Assembly (NCBI RefSeq): GCF_002968575.1
Contig: NZ_PVBM01000007.1
Location: 62,001 to 126,000, forward strand
Direction of reading: 5' to 3'
Source: Neorhizobium huautlense
Lineage (GTDB): Bacteria; Pseudomonadota; Alphaproteobacteria; Rhizobiales; Rhizobiaceae
DNA length: 64,000 bases
Part shown: piece after piece, positions 1-10,721 of the stretch
How positions within the stretch are numbered: position 1 is the stretch's first letter
Layout of the letters: every line of letters begins with the position of its first letter
Notes under the pieces: model-generated
Told to the model about the DNA's origin: nothing
The model's database searches: none
The model's input: only the letters and a program-made list of their open reading frames with translations
Program-made: the position numbers and the translations under genes

Positions 1-1314
1 CACCGAATGGGAGGCATAGGCACTCTCAATGATCACGTCCTTGGAGAAGAAACCGGCGAAGCCGAACATGGTGCCTGGAATGCCGACGCCTGTCAGAGCA
101 AGCGTACCGATCGTCATCATCCAGAAGGTGATCGGAATATGCTTCCGCAAGCCGCCCATGTAGCGCATGTCCTGCTCACCATCCACAGCGTGGATGACCG
201 AGCCGGCGCCGAGGAACAGCAGCGCCTTAAAGAAGGCATGCGTGAAGAGGTGGAAGATCGCCGCGCCATAGGCACCGACCCCGAGCGCCACAAACATGTA
301 ACCGAGCTGCGAGCAGGTCGAATAGGCAATGACGCGTTTGATGTCGTTCTGCACCAGGCCGACCGTCGCTGCGAAGAAGGCGGTGATTGCACCGATGAAC
401 GTCACGACAACGAGTGCATCGTGCGACAATTCGAAGATCGGGGACATGCGGGCGACAAGGAAGACGCCGGCCGTGACCATGGTTGCTGCATGGATGAGAG
501 CCGAAACCGGAGTCGGGCCTTCCATCGCGTCCGGCAGCCAGGTGTGCAGGAGAAACTGGGCCGACTTGCCCATGGCGCCCATGAAGAGCAACAGGCAGAC
601 GACGGTTATCGCATTGGCCTTGTCGAGCGTCATGCCGAAGATGTTGACGATCGCCTGTCCAGCCTCCGGGGAGCCTTCGGCTGGCAGATAGCTGGCGGCA
701 GCGGCAAAGATCGTTTCGAAGCTGATCGAGCCGAACAGGACGAAGACGCCGGCAATGCCAAGGACGAAACCGAAATCGCCGACGCGGTTGACGATGAAGG
801 CCTTCATGGCTGCGGCCGACGCCGACGGCTTCTTGTACCAGAAACCGATCAGCAGATAGGAGGCGAGACCGACGCCTTCCCAGCCGAAGAACATTTGGGC
901 AAGGTTGTCGGAGGTCACCAGCATCAACATGGCAAAGGTGAAGAGCGACAGATAAGCGAAGAACCGCGGCCGATGCGGATCGTGGTGCATGTAGCCGATC
1001 GAATAGATGTGCACCAACGTCGAGACCGTATTGACGACAACGAACATGACCGCCGTCAGGGTATCGACGCGGAAGGCCCATTCGACATCGATGCCGCCGG
1101 ACTGGATCCAGCGCATGACCTCGACCTTGATGACCTCATGGCCTTCACCATGGGCAAGTGCCACGTTGAAGAAAACGATCCAGGAGAGGATGGCCGCGAT
1201 CACCATGAAGCCGCTGGTGACGTATTCGGACGCCTTGGCGCCGATCGAGCGGCCGAACAGGCCGGCGATCAGGAAGCCGATCAGGGGAAGGAAGACGATT
1301 GCCTTGTAGATCAT
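1..1314 (-). CDS. nuoL: NADH-quinone oxidoreductase subunit L, 3' end outside window
   Basis: This is the largest antiporter-like membrane subunit of complex I, one of the proton-pumping modules of the inner-membrane arm. The frame is open from an ATG at 1314 ([13 protein letters not shown]...) to the window edge, giving 438 residues of a protein that is usually a little over 600. Recognisable family stretches include the region around [38 protein letters not shown] and [18 protein letters not shown], which carry the conserved Glu, Lys and His residues of the channel. It follows nuoK with a 7-nt gap and is the last complex I gene visible; nuoM and nuoN are expected further left. The identification is secure. 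Confidence 0.97.
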   Translation of the reverse strand, partial: MIYKAIVFLPLIGFLIAGLFGRSIGAKASEYVTSGFMVIAAILSWIVFFNVALAHGEGHEVIKVEVMRWIQSGGIDVEWAFRVDTLTAVMFVVVNTVSTLVHIYSIGYMHHDPHRPRFFAYLSLFTFAMLMLVTSDNLAQMFFGWEGVGLASYLLIGFWYKKPSASAAAMKAFIVNRVGDFGFVLGIAGVFVLFGSISFETIFAAAASYLPAEGSPEAGQAIVNIFGMTLDKANAITVVCLLLFMGAMGKSAQFLLHTWLPDAMEGPTPVSALIHAATMVTAGVFLVARMSPIFELSHDALVVVTFIGAITAFFAATVGLVQNDIKRVIAYSTCSQLGYMFVALGVGAYGAAIFHLFTHAFFKALLFLGAGSVIHAVDGEQDMRYMGGLRKHIPITFWMMTIGTLALTGVGIPGTMFGFAGFFSKDVIIESAYASHSV

Positions 1315-1321
1315 GACCTGA

Positions 1322-1630
1322 TCAGCCCTTCATCATATTGACGTCTTCGACGGCGATCGAACCACGGTTGCGGTAGAAGACGACGAGAATTGCAAGACCG
1401 ATGGCCGCTTCCGCAGCCGCAACGGTCAGAATGAACAATGCGAAGACCTGGCCGACGATGTCGTTCAGGAAGGAGGAGAAGGCAACCATGTTGAGGTTGA
1501 CCGAAAGCAGGATCAGTTCGACCGACATCAGAATGATGATGACGTTCTTGCGGTTCAGGAAGATGCCGAAAACGCCGAGAATGAAGAGGATGGCGCTGAC
1601 CGTGAGATAATGGGAAAGTCCGATTTCCAT
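1322..1630 (-). CDS. nuoK: NADH-quinone oxidoreductase subunit K
   Basis: A 102-residue membrane subunit of complex I with three hydrophobic segments, the normal NuoK length and topology. The start MEIGLSHYL and the segments [21 protein letters not shown] and [20 protein letters not shown] match the family, including the two buried glutamates involved in proton transfer (MSVELIL and AAAEAAIG). It lies between nuoJ and nuoL in the standard order with short spacers, so it is translated from the same leftward nuo transcript. Confidence 0.96.
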   Translation of the reverse strand: MEIGLSHYLTVSAILFILGVFGIFLNRKNVIIILMSVELILLSVNLNMVAFSSFLNDIVGQVFALFILTVAAAEAAIGLAILVVFYRNRGSIAVEDVNMMKG

Positions 1631-1651
1631 TTCTTTTTTCCTTTTTCCGCC

Positions 1652-2266
1652 TCAGACGCCCTGACCCGGCTTGACCTTGACCACCTCGACGGCGGTCGCG
1701 GGCGTACGGGCCACCTGCTTGGAAATATCCTGGCGTTTGATGTTGGTGCGGTGACGCAGCGTCAGCACGATCGCGCCAATCATCGCCACAAGAAGGACAA
1801 GGCCGGCGATCTGGAAGAAATACACATAATTCGTATAGAGCACGTCGCCGAGGGCGGCGGTGTTGGTGCGCACCGTCGGGTTCGGGATCGGCATGGTGAT
1901 CGACCGCGCCGCATCGGGGGTCAGGACACTGCCGCCAATGACGACGATCAGTTCCGCCGCGACGATCAATCCGATGAGTATCCCGACCGGCGCGTATTGC
2001 AGCACGCCCGAGCGCAGTTCCGCGAAGTCGATATCGAGCATCATGACGACGAAGAGGAAGAGAACCGCAACCGCGCCGATATAAACGACCAGCAAGATCA
2101 TCGCCAGGAATTCGGCGCCCGTCAGCAAAAAGAGCCCGGCCGAATTGAAGAAGACGAGGATGAGGAAGAGCACCGAGTGGACCGGGTTCTTGGCCGAAAT
2201 GACCATAAACGCCGACGCCACCGCGATGAACGCGAAGAGATAGAAGAAGATAGCCTGCAGACCCAT
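1652..2266 (-). CDS. nuoJ: NADH-quinone oxidoreductase subunit J
   Basis: A 204-residue subunit of the complex I membrane arm with five predicted hydrophobic segments in the first 170 residues and a basic, polar C-terminal tail. The AEFLAMILLVVYIGAVAVLF stretch is the diagnostic NuoJ signature. A 147-bp spacer separates it from nuoI, longer than most junctions in this operon; no convincing extra gene is visible in that spacer. Confidence 0.95.
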   Translation of the reverse strand: MGLQAIFFYLFAFIAVASAFMVISAKNPVHSVLFLILVFFNSAGLFLLTGAEFLAMILLVVYIGAVAVLFLFVVMMLDIDFAELRSGVLQYAPVGILIGLIVAAELIVVIGGSVLTPDAARSITMPIPNPTVRTNTAALGDVLYTNYVYFFQIAGLVLLVAMIGAIVLTLRHRTNIKRQDISKQVARTPATAVEVVKVKPGQGV

Positions 2267-2413
2267 CGTGGTGCCTTTTCGTCCCTCAGCGGGATCGGAG
2301 CGAGTGCCCCTTCCCGTCGAAACCCGGCCGCGTTCTACGCACCGGGCATTTCATCCAGATATCATCGGCGCACTGCCCGCAGACGCGGCGGCACCGACAG
2401 ATGCGTCCCGCCC

Positions 2414-2905
2414 TTAGCGATAGGGCGCATCCAGAGCGAGATTGCGGGCGATTTCCCGCTCCCAGCGGTCGCCGTTTTCGAGAAGCCGCGCTTTGTCGAA
2501 ATAAAGCTCTTCGCGCGTCTCGGTCGAGAACTCGAAGTTCGGTCCCTCGACAATCGCGTCGACCGGGCAGGCCTCTTGGCAGAAACCGCAATAGATGCAC
2601 TTCACCATGTCGATGTCGTAACGCACGGTGCGGCGGGTGCCGTCGTTGCGGCGCGGGCCTGCTTCGATGGTGATGGCCTGCGCAGGACAGATCGCCTCGC
2701 ACAGTTTGCAAGCGATGCAGCGCTCCTCCCCGTTCGGATAGCGGCGAAGGGCGTGCTCGCCGCGGAAGCGCGGCGAATAATACATCTTTTCGAACGGGTA
2801 GTTGATCGTTGCCTTCTGCTTGAAGAAGTAGCGCATCGACAGGAAGAACGCGCCTACAAACTCCTTGAGGAACAACGAATTAATGGCTTGGCCGAGACTT
2901 GCCAT
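2414..2905 (-). CDS. nuoI: NADH-quinone oxidoreductase subunit I (two 4Fe-4S clusters)
   Basis: A 163-residue ferredoxin-like subunit that carries the electron relay clusters N6a and N6b in the peripheral arm of complex I. Two CxxCxxCxxxCP motifs are visible, at C63/C66/C69/C73 ([12 protein letters not shown]) and C103/C106/C109/C113 ([12 protein letters not shown]). Length and motif spacing are canonical for alphaproteobacterial NuoI. It lies 40 nt downstream of nuoH. Confidence 0.97.
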   Translation of the reverse strand: MASLGQAINSLFLKEFVGAFFLSMRYFFKQKATINYPFEKMYYSPRFRGEHALRRYPNGEERCIACKLCEAICPAQAITIEAGPRRNDGTRRTVRYDIDMVKCIYCGFCQEACPVDAIVEGPNFEFSTETREELYFDKARLLENGDRWEREIARNLALDAPYR

Positions 2906-2945
2906 CCTTATTCTCCAATGATGCCGGAAGCCAAGATGGTCATGG

Positions 2946-3989
2946 TCATGCCCACCCTGCCAGCTTCAGCACGAATGCTGCGATGATGACCATGGCAAGC
3001 GACAGCGGGAGGAACACCTTCCAGCCGAGCCGCATGAGTTGGTCGTAGCGGTAGCGAGGCACGAAAGCCTTCACCATCGCAAAGAGGAAGAAGACGAACG
3101 ATCCCTTCAGCACGAACCAGATAATGCCGGGAACCCAGTTGAGAACGGCAATATCGAGCGGCGGCAGCCAGCCTCCCAAGAAAAGGATCGTCGTCAGCGA
3201 GCAGATAAGCAGGATGGCGGCATATTCGCCAAGCATCAGCATCATGTACGGAGCGGAGGAATATTCCACCATGTAGCCCGCAACCAGCTCCGATTCCGCT
3301 TCCGGAAGGTCGAATGGCGGACGATTGGTCTCCGCCAGTCCCGAGATGAAGAAGATCACGAACATCGGGAACAGCGACAGCCAGTGCCAGTCGAGGAACG
3401 AGTTCGGCAGGCCGACCATCGTGCCGAGACCGTCCTTCTGTGCATAAACGATGTCGGTGAGGTTCAAGGAGCCCACGCAGAGGAGAACCGTCACGATCAC
3501 AAAGCCGATCGACACTTCGTAAGAAACCATCTGCGCCGCAGAACGCAAAGCACCGAGGAACGGATACTTCGAGTTCGACGCCCAGCCCGACATGATGATG
3601 CCGTAGACTTCAAGGGAAGAGATCGCGAAGACGTAGAGAATGCCGACATTGATGTTGGCGATCACCCAGTTTTCGTTGAGAGGGATGACGGCCCAGGTGG
3701 CCAGCGCCAGCGTCACGGACACAAGCGGAGCCAGAAGGAAGACGCCCTTGTTGGCACCGGCCGGAATGATCGGTTCCTTGAAGACGAACTTCAAAAGGTC
3801 GGCGAAAGACTGAAAGAGGCCAAACGGACCGACGACGTTCGGACCGCGGCGCAACTGCACGGCTGCCCAGATCTTGCGGTCGGCAAGCAGGATATAGGCG
3901 ATGAAGACGAGCAGGCAGACCAGAAGCAGCAGCGACTGCGCGACCATGATCAGGCCCGGCCAGACATAGATGGAAAAGAACGAGTCCAT
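2946..3989 (-). CDS. nuoH: NADH-quinone oxidoreductase subunit H
   Basis: A 347-residue membrane subunit that joins the peripheral and membrane arms of complex I near the quinone-binding chamber. It has about eight hydrophobic segments and the family signatures [14 protein letters not shown] and [19 protein letters not shown]. The start [10 protein letters not shown] at 3989 is preferred over an in-frame ATG 54 nt upstream, because the extra residues would overlap the nuoG stop and do not look like NuoH. The gap to nuoG is 8 nt. Confidence 0.96.
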   Translation of the reverse strand: MDSFFSIYVWPGLIMVAQSLLLLVCLLVFIAYILLADRKIWAAVQLRRGPNVVGPFGLFQSFADLLKFVFKEPIIPAGANKGVFLLAPLVSVTLALATWAVIPLNENWVIANINVGILYVFAISSLEVYGIIMSGWASNSKYPFLGALRSAAQMVSYEVSIGFVIVTVLLCVGSLNLTDIVYAQKDGLGTMVGLPNSFLDWHWLSLFPMFVIFFISGLAETNRPPFDLPEAESELVAGYMVEYSSAPYMMLMLGEYAAILLICSLTTILFLGGWLPPLDIAVLNWVPGIIWFVLKGSFVFFLFAMVKAFVPRYRYDQLMRLGWKVFLPLSLAMVIIAAFVLKLAGWA

Positions 3990-3997
3990 GTTCAAAA

Positions 3998-6079
3998 TTA
4001 CTCCGCCGCAGCCTGGAAATTGTTGCGGGCCAATGCCGAGCACTCGGCCATCACTGCCGAAGCCCGCGCAATTGGGTTCGTCAAATAGAAGTCTTTGACC
4101 GGCGACGCAAACCCGGACTTCGACATCTCACCGGCTTTTTGGCCGAGTATGGCAATTTCGTTCACCGAACCAGCCGCGATCTCGTCCAAAGCGGCAAAAT
4201 GCGGATATGCTTCGTAGAGCTTTGCGCGCAGTGCGCTCAGCGAATCGAACGGCAGCTTGTTTCCAAGCACGTCCGAGAGCGCACGCAGAATTGCCCAATC
4301 TTCGCGTGCTTCGCCCGGGGCAAACCCGGCTCGCGTGCTCATCTGGACACGTCCTTCGGTGTTGACCCAGGTCCCGGACTTTTCCGTATAGGCCGCACCC
4401 GGCAGAATAACGTCCGCATTATGCGCACCCGCATCACCGTGGCTGCCGATATAGACGGTAAACCTGGCACCCTTCTTCGAAAAATCGAGCTCGTCGGCAC
4501 CGAGCAGGAAGAGGACATCCATGCCGGTGAGCATTTTCGCGGCATTCACGCCCTTGGATCCCGGAACGAAGCCGAGATCAAGGCCACCGACGCGGGCGGC
4601 AGCCGTGTGCAGCACGGCAAAGCCGTTCCAGTCTTCCGTCAATGCGCCGACCGAGCCGGCAAGCTGGGCGGCCGCGGCAAGAACCGCAGCGCCGTCCGGA
4701 CGCGCGAGAGCCCCCTGCCCTATAATGATCATTGGGTTCTTGGTATTGCGAAGCTTATCAGCAAAGCTGTTCGCCCCGGAGGCAAGCTCGGAGAGCGTTT
4801 CCGGGCCGGCGCCGAGATAATCGTAGGCATAACGCAGTTCGCTGACTTCGCCGATCACGCCGATCGGGAAGTTGCCGCGCCGGAAACGCTTGCGAATGCG
4901 GGCGTTGAGAACAGCAGCCTCGAGGCGCGGATTAGCGCCGATCAGAAGCAGCGCTCCGGCCTGTTCAATGCCTTCGATCGTGGGGTTGAAGAGGTAGCTT
5001 GCGCGGCCGAGCGACGGATCAAGCGCCGTCCCGTCCTGCCGACAGTCGAGGTTTTCCGATCCGAGCGAGCGGATCAGTTCCTTCAAGGCATACATTTCTT
5101 CGACAGATGCCAGGTCACCGGCAATCGCCCCGATCTTCTGGGCCGACGTTGCCGAGACCGCAGCCTTGATGGCGCCGAAAGCCTCACCCCAGGATGCAGC
5201 CTGAAGGCGGCCGTCCTTGCGAACGTACGGACGGTCGAGGCGTTGCGTCTTCAAGCCGTCCCAGATGAAGCGGGTCTTGTCGGAGATCCACTCTTCGTTC
5301 ACCTGCTCGTTGACGCGCGGCATGATGCGCATCACTTCCCGACCGCGGGTATCGACGCGGATAGCGGATCCGACCGCATCCATGACGTCGATCGATTCGG
5401 TCTTGCCGAGCTCCCACGGACGCGCAGTGAAGGCGAAGGGGCGCGAGGTCAGCGCGCCAACCGGGCAAAGGTCGATGACGTTGCCCTGCAGCTCGGACGT
5501 CATGGCATGCTCGAGATAAGTGGTGATCTCGGCGTCCTCGCCGCGGCCGATCAAGCCGAGCTCCGAAATGCCGCCGACTTCCGTCGTGAAGCGAACGCAG
5601 CGCGTGCAGTGAATGCAGCGGTTCATCACCGTCTTGACGAGCGGCCCAATATATTTGTCTTCGACGGCGCGCTTGTTCTCCGTGTAGCGAGACGAGTCGA
5701 TGCCGAACGCCATCGCCTGGTCCTGCAGATCGCATTCGCCGCCCTGGTCACAGATCGGGCAATCCAGCGGATGGTTGATCAGCAGGAATTCCATCACGCC
5801 CTCGCGGGCCTTCTTGACCATTGGCGTATTGGTGAAGATTTCCGGCAGTTCGCCATTCGGTCCGCCGCGAACGTCGCGCACGCCCATGGCGCAGGATGCC
5901 GCCGGTTTCGGCGGTCCGCCCTTCACCTCGATCAGGCACATGCGGCAATTGCCGGCGACCGACAGGCGTTCGTGGAAACAAAAACGCGGCACCTCAGCGC
6001 CGGCTTCCTCGCACGCCTGAAGCAGCGTGAAATGATCCGGAACCTCGATCTCCTTGCCGTCTACCTTCAGCTTTGCCAT
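3998..6079 (-). CDS. nuoG: NADH-quinone oxidoreductase subunit G (Fe-S and molybdopterin-like fold)
   Basis: The largest peripheral subunit of complex I, 693 residues from the start [15 protein letters not shown]. The N-terminal part has the 2Fe-2S ligands ([19 protein letters not shown]), the [17 protein letters not shown] segment, the [11 protein letters not shown] 4Fe-4S site and [10 protein letters not shown]. The rest is the inactive molybdopterin-oxidoreductase-like fold. An in-frame start 51 nt upstream exists, but the family N-terminus begins at MAKLKV. It is followed within 8 nt by nuoH. Confidence 0.96.
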   Translation of the reverse strand: MAKLKVDGKEIEVPDHFTLLQACEEAGAEVPRFCFHERLSVAGNCRMCLIEVKGGPPKPAASCAMGVRDVRGGPNGELPEIFTNTPMVKKAREGVMEFLLINHPLDCPICDQGGECDLQDQAMAFGIDSSRYTENKRAVEDKYIGPLVKTVMNRCIHCTRCVRFTTEVGGISELGLIGRGEDAEITTYLEHAMTSELQGNVIDLCPVGALTSRPFAFTARPWELGKTESIDVMDAVGSAIRVDTRGREVMRIMPRVNEQVNEEWISDKTRFIWDGLKTQRLDRPYVRKDGRLQAASWGEAFGAIKAAVSATSAQKIGAIAGDLASVEEMYALKELIRSLGSENLDCRQDGTALDPSLGRASYLFNPTIEGIEQAGALLLIGANPRLEAAVLNARIRKRFRRGNFPIGVIGEVSELRYAYDYLGAGPETLSELASGANSFADKLRNTKNPMIIIGQGALARPDGAAVLAAAAQLAGSVGALTEDWNGFAVLHTAAARVGGLDLGFVPGSKGVNAAKMLTGMDVLFLLGADELDFSKKGARFTVYIGSHGDAGAHNADVILPGAAYTEKSGTWVNTEGRVQMSTRAGFAPGEAREDWAILRALSDVLGNKLPFDSLSALRAKLYEAYPHFAALDEIAAGSVNEIAILGQKAGEMSKSGFASPVKDFYLTNPIARASAVMAECSALARNNFQAAAE

Positions 6080-6137
6080 CGTATCACTTACGTCCCTAGT
6101 TCCATCCCTTGAGCCGAAGGCCCGGGACATAATCCTT

Positions 6138-6836
6138 TTATTTCAACAGAGCTTTCGCCTGGCCGACCCAGTCGTCCCGCTTGATGCGTCCTTCGAAACC
6201 CAGTTCCTTGTCAAAACGGGTGATGTCGGCATCCTTCCAGGCGGCAATCTGAGACACGCTCTTCACGCCAAGCCCCTTCAAGACGGCTTCCAGCTTTGGG
6301 CCGATCCCGGAAATTCGCTTCAAATCATCGGCGCCCGACACAGCGGCAGGCTTCCCTGTAACCGCCTTCTTGGCTTTGGCAACGGTGCTTGCTTCCGCCT
6401 TGGCTTTGACAACAGGGGCCTCTGGTTGCACAGGCTTTGCAGCAGTTTTCTTTTGGGCGGCAGGTTTGCGAGCCGGCTTCGCCTTGGGCTTTTCAGGCGC
6501 CACGCCAGAGGTCTTGGCAACGGACGGTGCGTCGACTGCAAGACCGGGGGCCGAAGCGGGCGCCTCAGGCGCTTCCACCGTCGTCGATGCCTCGGCTTGC
6601 TTCTCGGTACTCTTCTGGCCGGCGGTTTCCAGCGCCCCCTGCAAGGCTCCGAAGAAGGCGCTTGCCATCTGGTTCGCGAAACCAAAGCCTATCGCCGTCG
6701 CCGCGGCCATGGCTGCAGCCGAGTGCGCAAACAGCGGGTTGAGCGACAATGCCTCGGAAAAATCAGGCGCGCGCGCGCGATCGACTGTAGGATCGTCCGC
6801 CGTTCCTATCTTCCGTTCGTCACTCTTCTTGGCCAA
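6138..6836 (-). CDS. HhH-domain accessory protein inside the nuo operon, TTG start
   Basis: A 232-residue protein read from a TTG codon at 6836, four nucleotides after the nuoF stop. No ATG-initiated alternative keeps the gene inside the nuoF-nuoG gap: the only longer frame starts deep inside nuoF. Residues about 30-65 form an Ala-rich hydrophobic or amphipathic stretch. About 95 residues of Ala/Lys/Pro-rich linker follow. The last 60 residues ([21 protein letters not shown]...) look like the helix-hairpin-helix domain often found at the end of rhizobial NuoE or in a neighbouring gene. The location suggests a complex I assembly or accessory role, but the function is inferred. Confidence 0.8.
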   Translation of the reverse strand: MAKKSDERKIGTADDPTVDRARAPDFSEALSLNPLFAHSAAAMAAATAIGFGFANQMASAFFGALQGALETAGQKSTEKQAEASTTVEAPEAPASAPGLAVDAPSVAKTSGVAPEKPKAKPARKPAAQKKTAAKPVQPEAPVVKAKAEASTVAKAKKAVTGKPAAVSGADDLKRISGIGPKLEAVLKGLGVKSVSQIAAWKDADITRFDKELGFEGRIKRDDWVGQAKALLK

Positions 6837-6840
6837 GTGC

Positions 6841-8145
6841 TTACTCCGCGGCTTCCATGACAGCGCCATGCGCCATGGCGTTATAGGTATACTGGTCGAT
6901 CCGTGCCTCGATCTCCGGTCGGAAATTCCGGATGAGGCCCTGGACAGGCCAGGCAGCCGCATCACCGAGCGCGCAGATGGTGTGCCCTTCGATCTGTTTC
7001 GATACCTGCAAGAGCATGTCGATCTCGCGCTTCTGGGCATTGCCCTTCACCATGCGCTCCATGACGCGCCACATCCAGCCCGTACCTTCGCGGCAAGGCG
7101 TGCACTGTCCGCAGCTTTCATGCTTGAAGAACGCCGAGAGGCGGGCAATTGCCTTGATGACGTCGGTCGACTTGTCCATGACGATGATCGCAGCGGTGCC
7201 GAAGGACGACTTCTTGTCACGCATCCCGTCGAAGTCCATGATCGCGTCGCCCATGTCTTCGCCCTTGATGACCGGGCAGGATGCACCGCCCGGAATGACG
7301 GCAAGCAGGTTGTCCCAGCCACCGCGGATGCCGCCGGCATGCTTATCGATCAGTTCACGGAACGGAATGCTCATGGCCTCTTCGACCGTGCAGGGCTTGT
7401 TCACATGGCCCGAGATCATGAAGAGCTTGGTGCCGACATTGTTCGGCCGGCCGATCGAGGAAAACCAGCCGGCGCCGCGCCGCAGGATCGTCGGGGCAAC
7501 GGCGATCGACTCGACATTGTTGACGGTCGTCGGGCAACCATAGAGGCCCATATTCGCCGGGAACGGCGGTTTAAGGCGCGGCTGCCCCTTCTTGCCTTCG
7601 AGGCTTTCGAGCAACGCGGTCTCCTCGCCGCAGATATAGGCGCCGGCACCGTGGTGCACGTAAATGTCAAAATCCCAGCCGTTCTTGTTGTTTTTTCCCA
7701 ACAATCCGGCATCGTAGCATTCGTCGATCGCCGCCTGAAGCGCCTCACGTTCGCGCATATATTCGCCGCGGACGTAGATGTAGGCGGTATGCGCGGCCAT
7801 CGCAAAACCGGCAATCAGGCAACCTTCGATCAGCGTGTGCGGATCGTGGCGCATGATTTCGCGGTCCTTGCAGGTACCGGGTTCGGATTCGTCGGCATTG
7901 ACCACCAGGTAATGCGGACGACCGTCCGATTCCTTCGGCATGAAGGACCATTTGAGACCAGTCGGGAACCCGGCACCACCGCGTCCACGAAGACCGGAGG
8001 CCTTCATCTCGTTGATGATCCAGTCCCTGCCCTTCTCGATGATGGTCTTGGTGCCATCCCAGTGGCCGCGGCTCATCGCGCCTTTCAGGGACTTGTCCTT
8101 GAGGCCGTAGATATTGGTAAAGATGCGATCCTGATCTTTCAACAT
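6841..8145 (-). CDS. nuoF: NADH-quinone oxidoreductase subunit F (FMN and NADH site)
   Basis: A 434-residue subunit that binds NADH and FMN and starts electron transfer in complex [17 protein letters not shown] (about residues 51-66) is the FMN/NADH-binding glycine-rich loop, [15 protein letters not shown] is the second nucleotide-binding element, and [12 protein letters not shown] plus a downstream cysteine in HTICALGD ligate cluster N3. Length is normal. It begins three nucleotides after the stop of the small ORF at 8149-8238, an arrangement typical of coupled translation. Confidence 0.97.
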   Translation of the reverse strand: MLKDQDRIFTNIYGLKDKSLKGAMSRGHWDGTKTIIEKGRDWIINEMKASGLRGRGGAGFPTGLKWSFMPKESDGRPHYLVVNADESEPGTCKDREIMRHDPHTLIEGCLIAGFAMAAHTAYIYVRGEYMREREALQAAIDECYDAGLLGKNNKNGWDFDIYVHHGAGAYICGEETALLESLEGKKGQPRLKPPFPANMGLYGCPTTVNNVESIAVAPTILRRGAGWFSSIGRPNNVGTKLFMISGHVNKPCTVEEAMSIPFRELIDKHAGGIRGGWDNLLAVIPGGASCPVIKGEDMGDAIMDFDGMRDKKSSFGTAAIIVMDKSTDVIKAIARLSAFFKHESCGQCTPCREGTGWMWRVMERMVKGNAQKREIDMLLQVSKQIEGHTICALGDAAAWPVQGLIRNFRPEIEARIDQYTYNAMAHGAVMEAAE

Positions 8146-8148
8146 GAT

Positions 8149-8238
8149 CTATTCCACAAGTCCGCCGAGATTGAACCGGTCATTGTTTGGCATCATGCAG
8201 CCGTTTTCGAGGGCCGCACAAGAATTCTCGATGATCAC
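8149..8238 (-). CDS. 29-codon ORF between nuoE and nuoF, GTG start
   Basis: A short reading frame, GTG at 8238 to TAG at 8149, exactly fills the gap between nuoE and nuoF. Its GTG overlaps the nuoE stop (GTGA) and its TAG ends three nucleotides before the nuoF ATG. A good ribosome-binding sequence (GGAAGGTGAG) ends 5 nt before the GTG. The peptide begins [14 protein letters not shown] and ends [12 protein letters not shown]; it has two Cys residues and no membrane segment. No function is known to me. The perfect fit between stop and start codons is the main reason to think it is translated. Confidence 0.5.
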   Translation of the reverse strand: MIIENSCAALENGCMMPNNDRFNLGGLVE

Positions 8239-9179
8239 GACGACTCACCTTCCGTGGTCGTCTTACGCCTGGTGCGCTTCGGCTTCAAATCGCCAGATAC
8301 CGCACCCGGTTCCGGCGGAGCACCCTCAGCAACACTGCCTGCCGCCTTGGGATCAGGCTTACTTTTCGCCGTGCCCGAGAGCGGCTGCTTCTCCGCAGTC
8401 TTGGCGCGCTTCCTGGCGCCTTCCTTATCCGTCGCCGGCGTCTTCAGGGTCGGATTGGTTTCCGGCGCCGTGTCTTTGGGACGCGCGGCATCGGCCGGCG
8501 GCACGGTGGTCGCAGCCGCAGTCTCCGCCAGATCCCGCTGCGGTTCCAGATTGGTGCGAACCGGCTTGACGTCTTCGAGAAGCGTCACTGGGCCTCCTTC
8601 AGGTGCTGCGAAATGACGGTCGATCTGCGGGCCCGGCTTGATCTGGTCGCCCTTGCCGGCCTCGAAAGCATCGATAATCTCTTCCAGCCGCTGTGGCGTC
8701 AGGTCCTCATAGGCATCTTTGAAGATGATGACCATCGGCGCGTTGACGCAGGCGCCCTGACATTCGACCTCTTCCCAGGAGAGCGTACCCTCGGCGTTCA
8801 ACGCGAAGGGATCGTGATGGATCTTGTGCTGACAGACCTTCATCAGGTCTTCGGCGCCGCGCAGCATGCAGGGGGTGGTGCCGCAGACCTGGATATGGGC
8901 GCGGGTGCCGACCGGCTTCAGCTGGAACTGCGTATAAAAGGTCGCAACTTCCAGCACGCGGATATAGGGCATATCCAATCGATTGGCGACATGCTCGATT
9001 GCCGCCCGGGTCACCCAGCCGTCCTGCTCCTGCGCGCGCATCAGAAGCGGAATCACGGCAGATTGCTGCCGGCCTTCCGGATATTTCCTGATCGTTGCCT
9101 CGGCCCAGGCGGCATTCTCCTCGTTGAAGGCAAACGCTACCGGCTGGACGCTATCTTCGGCTAATCGACGAACGGACAT
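8235..9179 (-). CDS. nuoE: NADH-quinone oxidoreductase subunit E with long C-terminal extension
   Basis: The 24-kDa-type subunit with the 2Fe-2S cluster N1a of complex I. Cysteine ligands are C99, C104, C140 and C144 ([11 protein letters not shown] and [11 protein letters not shown]). The conserved domain ends near residue 200. The remaining ~110 residues are a Pro/Ala/Lys/Thr-rich, probably disordered tail, unlike the short E. coli-type NuoE but seen in related rhizobia. The gene is 16 nt downstream of a small secreted-protein gene and its stop overlaps the start of the 29-codon ORF. Confidence 0.95.
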   Translation of the reverse strand: MSVRRLAEDSVQPVAFAFNEENAAWAEATIRKYPEGRQQSAVIPLLMRAQEQDGWVTRAAIEHVANRLDMPYIRVLEVATFYTQFQLKPVGTRAHIQVCGTTPCMLRGAEDLMKVCQHKIHHDPFALNAEGTLSWEEVECQGACVNAPMVIIFKDAYEDLTPQRLEEIIDAFEAGKGDQIKPGPQIDRHFAAPEGGPVTLLEDVKPVRTNLEPQRDLAETAAATTVPPADAARPKDTAPETNPTLKTPATDKEGARKRAKTAEKQPLSGTAKSKPDPKAAGSVAEGAPPEPGAVSGDLKPKRTRRKTTTEGESS

Positions 9180-9195
9180 TCTTTTCCACGCCTTA

Positions 9196-9456
9196 TCAGT
9201 TTATGGATCCACACCTGGTTTTCGTGAGCGTCACGAATTCGCAGGCATAGGCAGACTTCTCTTTCTGCATGAACACTATGAACTTTGTTCCATTCGGAAC
9301 GCTTGCCTTGATCTCGTACCCTTCCGACAAAAGATCAGGCATTGATCTGGACCCGCCGCTGACCGTCGACCCACCGGACACCTGCGCCTGATCCTGCTGC
9401 GCGAAAGCAACAGGAGCCGCAAGGACCATTCCGGCAGCGACGATAGCGCGGATCAT
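9196..9456 (-). CDS. Small secreted hypothetical protein within nuo operon
   Basis: An 86-residue protein with a clear signal peptide ([20 protein letters not shown], cleavage expected after AFA). The mature part has a Gly/Ser-rich start, a short beta-rich domain ([19 protein letters not shown]) and two cysteines near the C-terminus. Its ATG overlaps the nuoD stop (ATGA), so it is translationally coupled to nuoD and part of the nuo transcript. I do not recognise the family. A periplasmic location for a gene embedded among cytoplasmic complex I subunits is unusual. Confidence 0.8.
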   Translation of the reverse strand: MIRAIVAAGMVLAAPVAFAQQDQAQVSGGSTVSGGSRSMPDLLSEGYEIKASVPNGTKFIVFMQKEKSAYACEFVTLTKTRCGSIN

Positions 9457-10646
9457 CAGCGGTCGACCTCACCGAACACGATATCCAGAGAGCCCAGGAC
9501 AGCCGAAACGTCCGCCAGCTGATGCCCGCGACAGATAAAATCCATCGCCTGCAGATGGGCATAACCCGGGGCGCGAATCTTGCAGCGGTAAGGCTTGTTC
9601 GTACCATCGGCAACGAGGAAGACGCCGAACTCGCCCTTCGGCGCCTCGACTGCCGCATATACCTCTCCGGCCGGCACGTGGTAACCTTCGGTGTAGAGCT
9701 TGAAGTGGTGGATCAAGGCTTCCATCGAGCGCTTCATCTCGCCACGCTTCGGCGGCACGACCTTGCCGTCTGTGGAGGAGAACGGTCCGGTCTTGGCATC
9801 GCCCAGCAGGCGGTCGACGCACTGCTTCATGATCTTGCAGGACTCGCGCATCTCGATCATGCGGATGAGGTATCGGTCGTAGCAATCGCCGTTCTTGCCG
9901 ATCGGGATATCGAAATCCAGCTCCGAATAACATTCGTAGGGCTGCGCGCGGCGCAGGTCCCAGGCAGCGCCCGAACCGCGAACCATGACGCCTGAGAATC
10001 CCCAGGCCCAGGCGTCTTCCAGCTTCACGACGCCGATATCGACGTTACGCTGTTTGAAGATACGATTGCCGGTGAGCAGGTCGTCGATGTCGTCAAGCTT
10101 CGACGGAAATTCATCGCACCACTTGCCGATGTCTTCCACCAGTTCGGGCGGCAGATCCTGATGCACCCCGCCTGGACGGAAGTAGGCCGCATGCATGCGC
10201 GCGCCTGAGGCACGCTCATAGAATACCATCAGCTTTTCACGCTCTTCAAAGCCCCAGAGCGGCGGCGTCAAGGCGCCTACGTCCATGGCCTGAGTGGTGA
10301 CGTTGAGCAGATGCGAAAGGATGCGGCCGATTTCGGAATAGAGCACGCGGATCAGCTGCCCGCGGATCGGGATCTCAAGGCCGATCAGCTTTTCGACGGC
10401 CAAGGCAAAAGCGTGCTCCTGGTTCATCGGCGCGACGTAATCGAGCCGGTCGAAATAGGGAATCGCCTGCAGATAGGTCTTGGTTTCGATCAGCTTTTCG
10501 GTGCCGCGATGCAAAAGACCGATATGCGGATCGACACGCTCGACGATCTCGCCGTCCAGCTCCAGCACAAGCCGCAACACGCCGTGCGCCGCCGGATGCT
10601 GCGGTCCGAAATTGATGTTGAAGTTGCGGACGTTGTGTTCAGTCAT
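9456..10646 (-). CDS. nuoD: NADH-quinone oxidoreductase subunit D (49 kDa)
   Basis: A 396-residue quinone-site subunit of complex I, homologous to the hydrogenase large subunit. The start [22 protein letters not shown] has the conserved HPAAHG loop that contacts quinone. Internal stretches such as [14 protein letters not shown] and RFRPGG-like [12 protein letters not shown] are canonical. It is separated from nuoC by about 75 nt and its stop overlaps the next gene. Confidence 0.97.
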   Translation of the reverse strand: MTEHNVRNFNINFGPQHPAAHGVLRLVLELDGEIVERVDPHIGLLHRGTEKLIETKTYLQAIPYFDRLDYVAPMNQEHAFALAVEKLIGLEIPIRGQLIRVLYSEIGRILSHLLNVTTQAMDVGALTPPLWGFEEREKLMVFYERASGARMHAAYFRPGGVHQDLPPELVEDIGKWCDEFPSKLDDIDDLLTGNRIFKQRNVDIGVVKLEDAWAWGFSGVMVRGSGAAWDLRRAQPYECYSELDFDIPIGKNGDCYDRYLIRMIEMRESCKIMKQCVDRLLGDAKTGPFSSTDGKVVPPKRGEMKRSMEALIHHFKLYTEGYHVPAGEVYAAVEAPKGEFGVFLVADGTNKPYRCKIRAPGYAHLQAMDFICRGHQLADVSAVLGSLDIVFGEVDR

Positions 10647-10721
10647 ACTGCTTGCTCCATGCCGGGCGAAGACCGAGCGGGAAGGAATGCGTTTGACCGG
10701 CGCTCACCGCGCCGGTTTTTC

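Noticed and set aside
7-1341. 444-codon rightward frame opposite nuoL
   Set aside because: Antisense to a clearly conserved nuoL; composition is His/Asp/Arg-rich as expected for a shadow of membrane-protein codons.
4139-6112. 657-codon rightward frame opposite nuoG
   Set aside because: Antisense shadow of a GC-rich conserved gene with no domain resemblance.
6370-8616. 748-codon rightward frame across nuoF and neighbours
   Set aside because: Runs antisense through three supported genes and shows no family motif.
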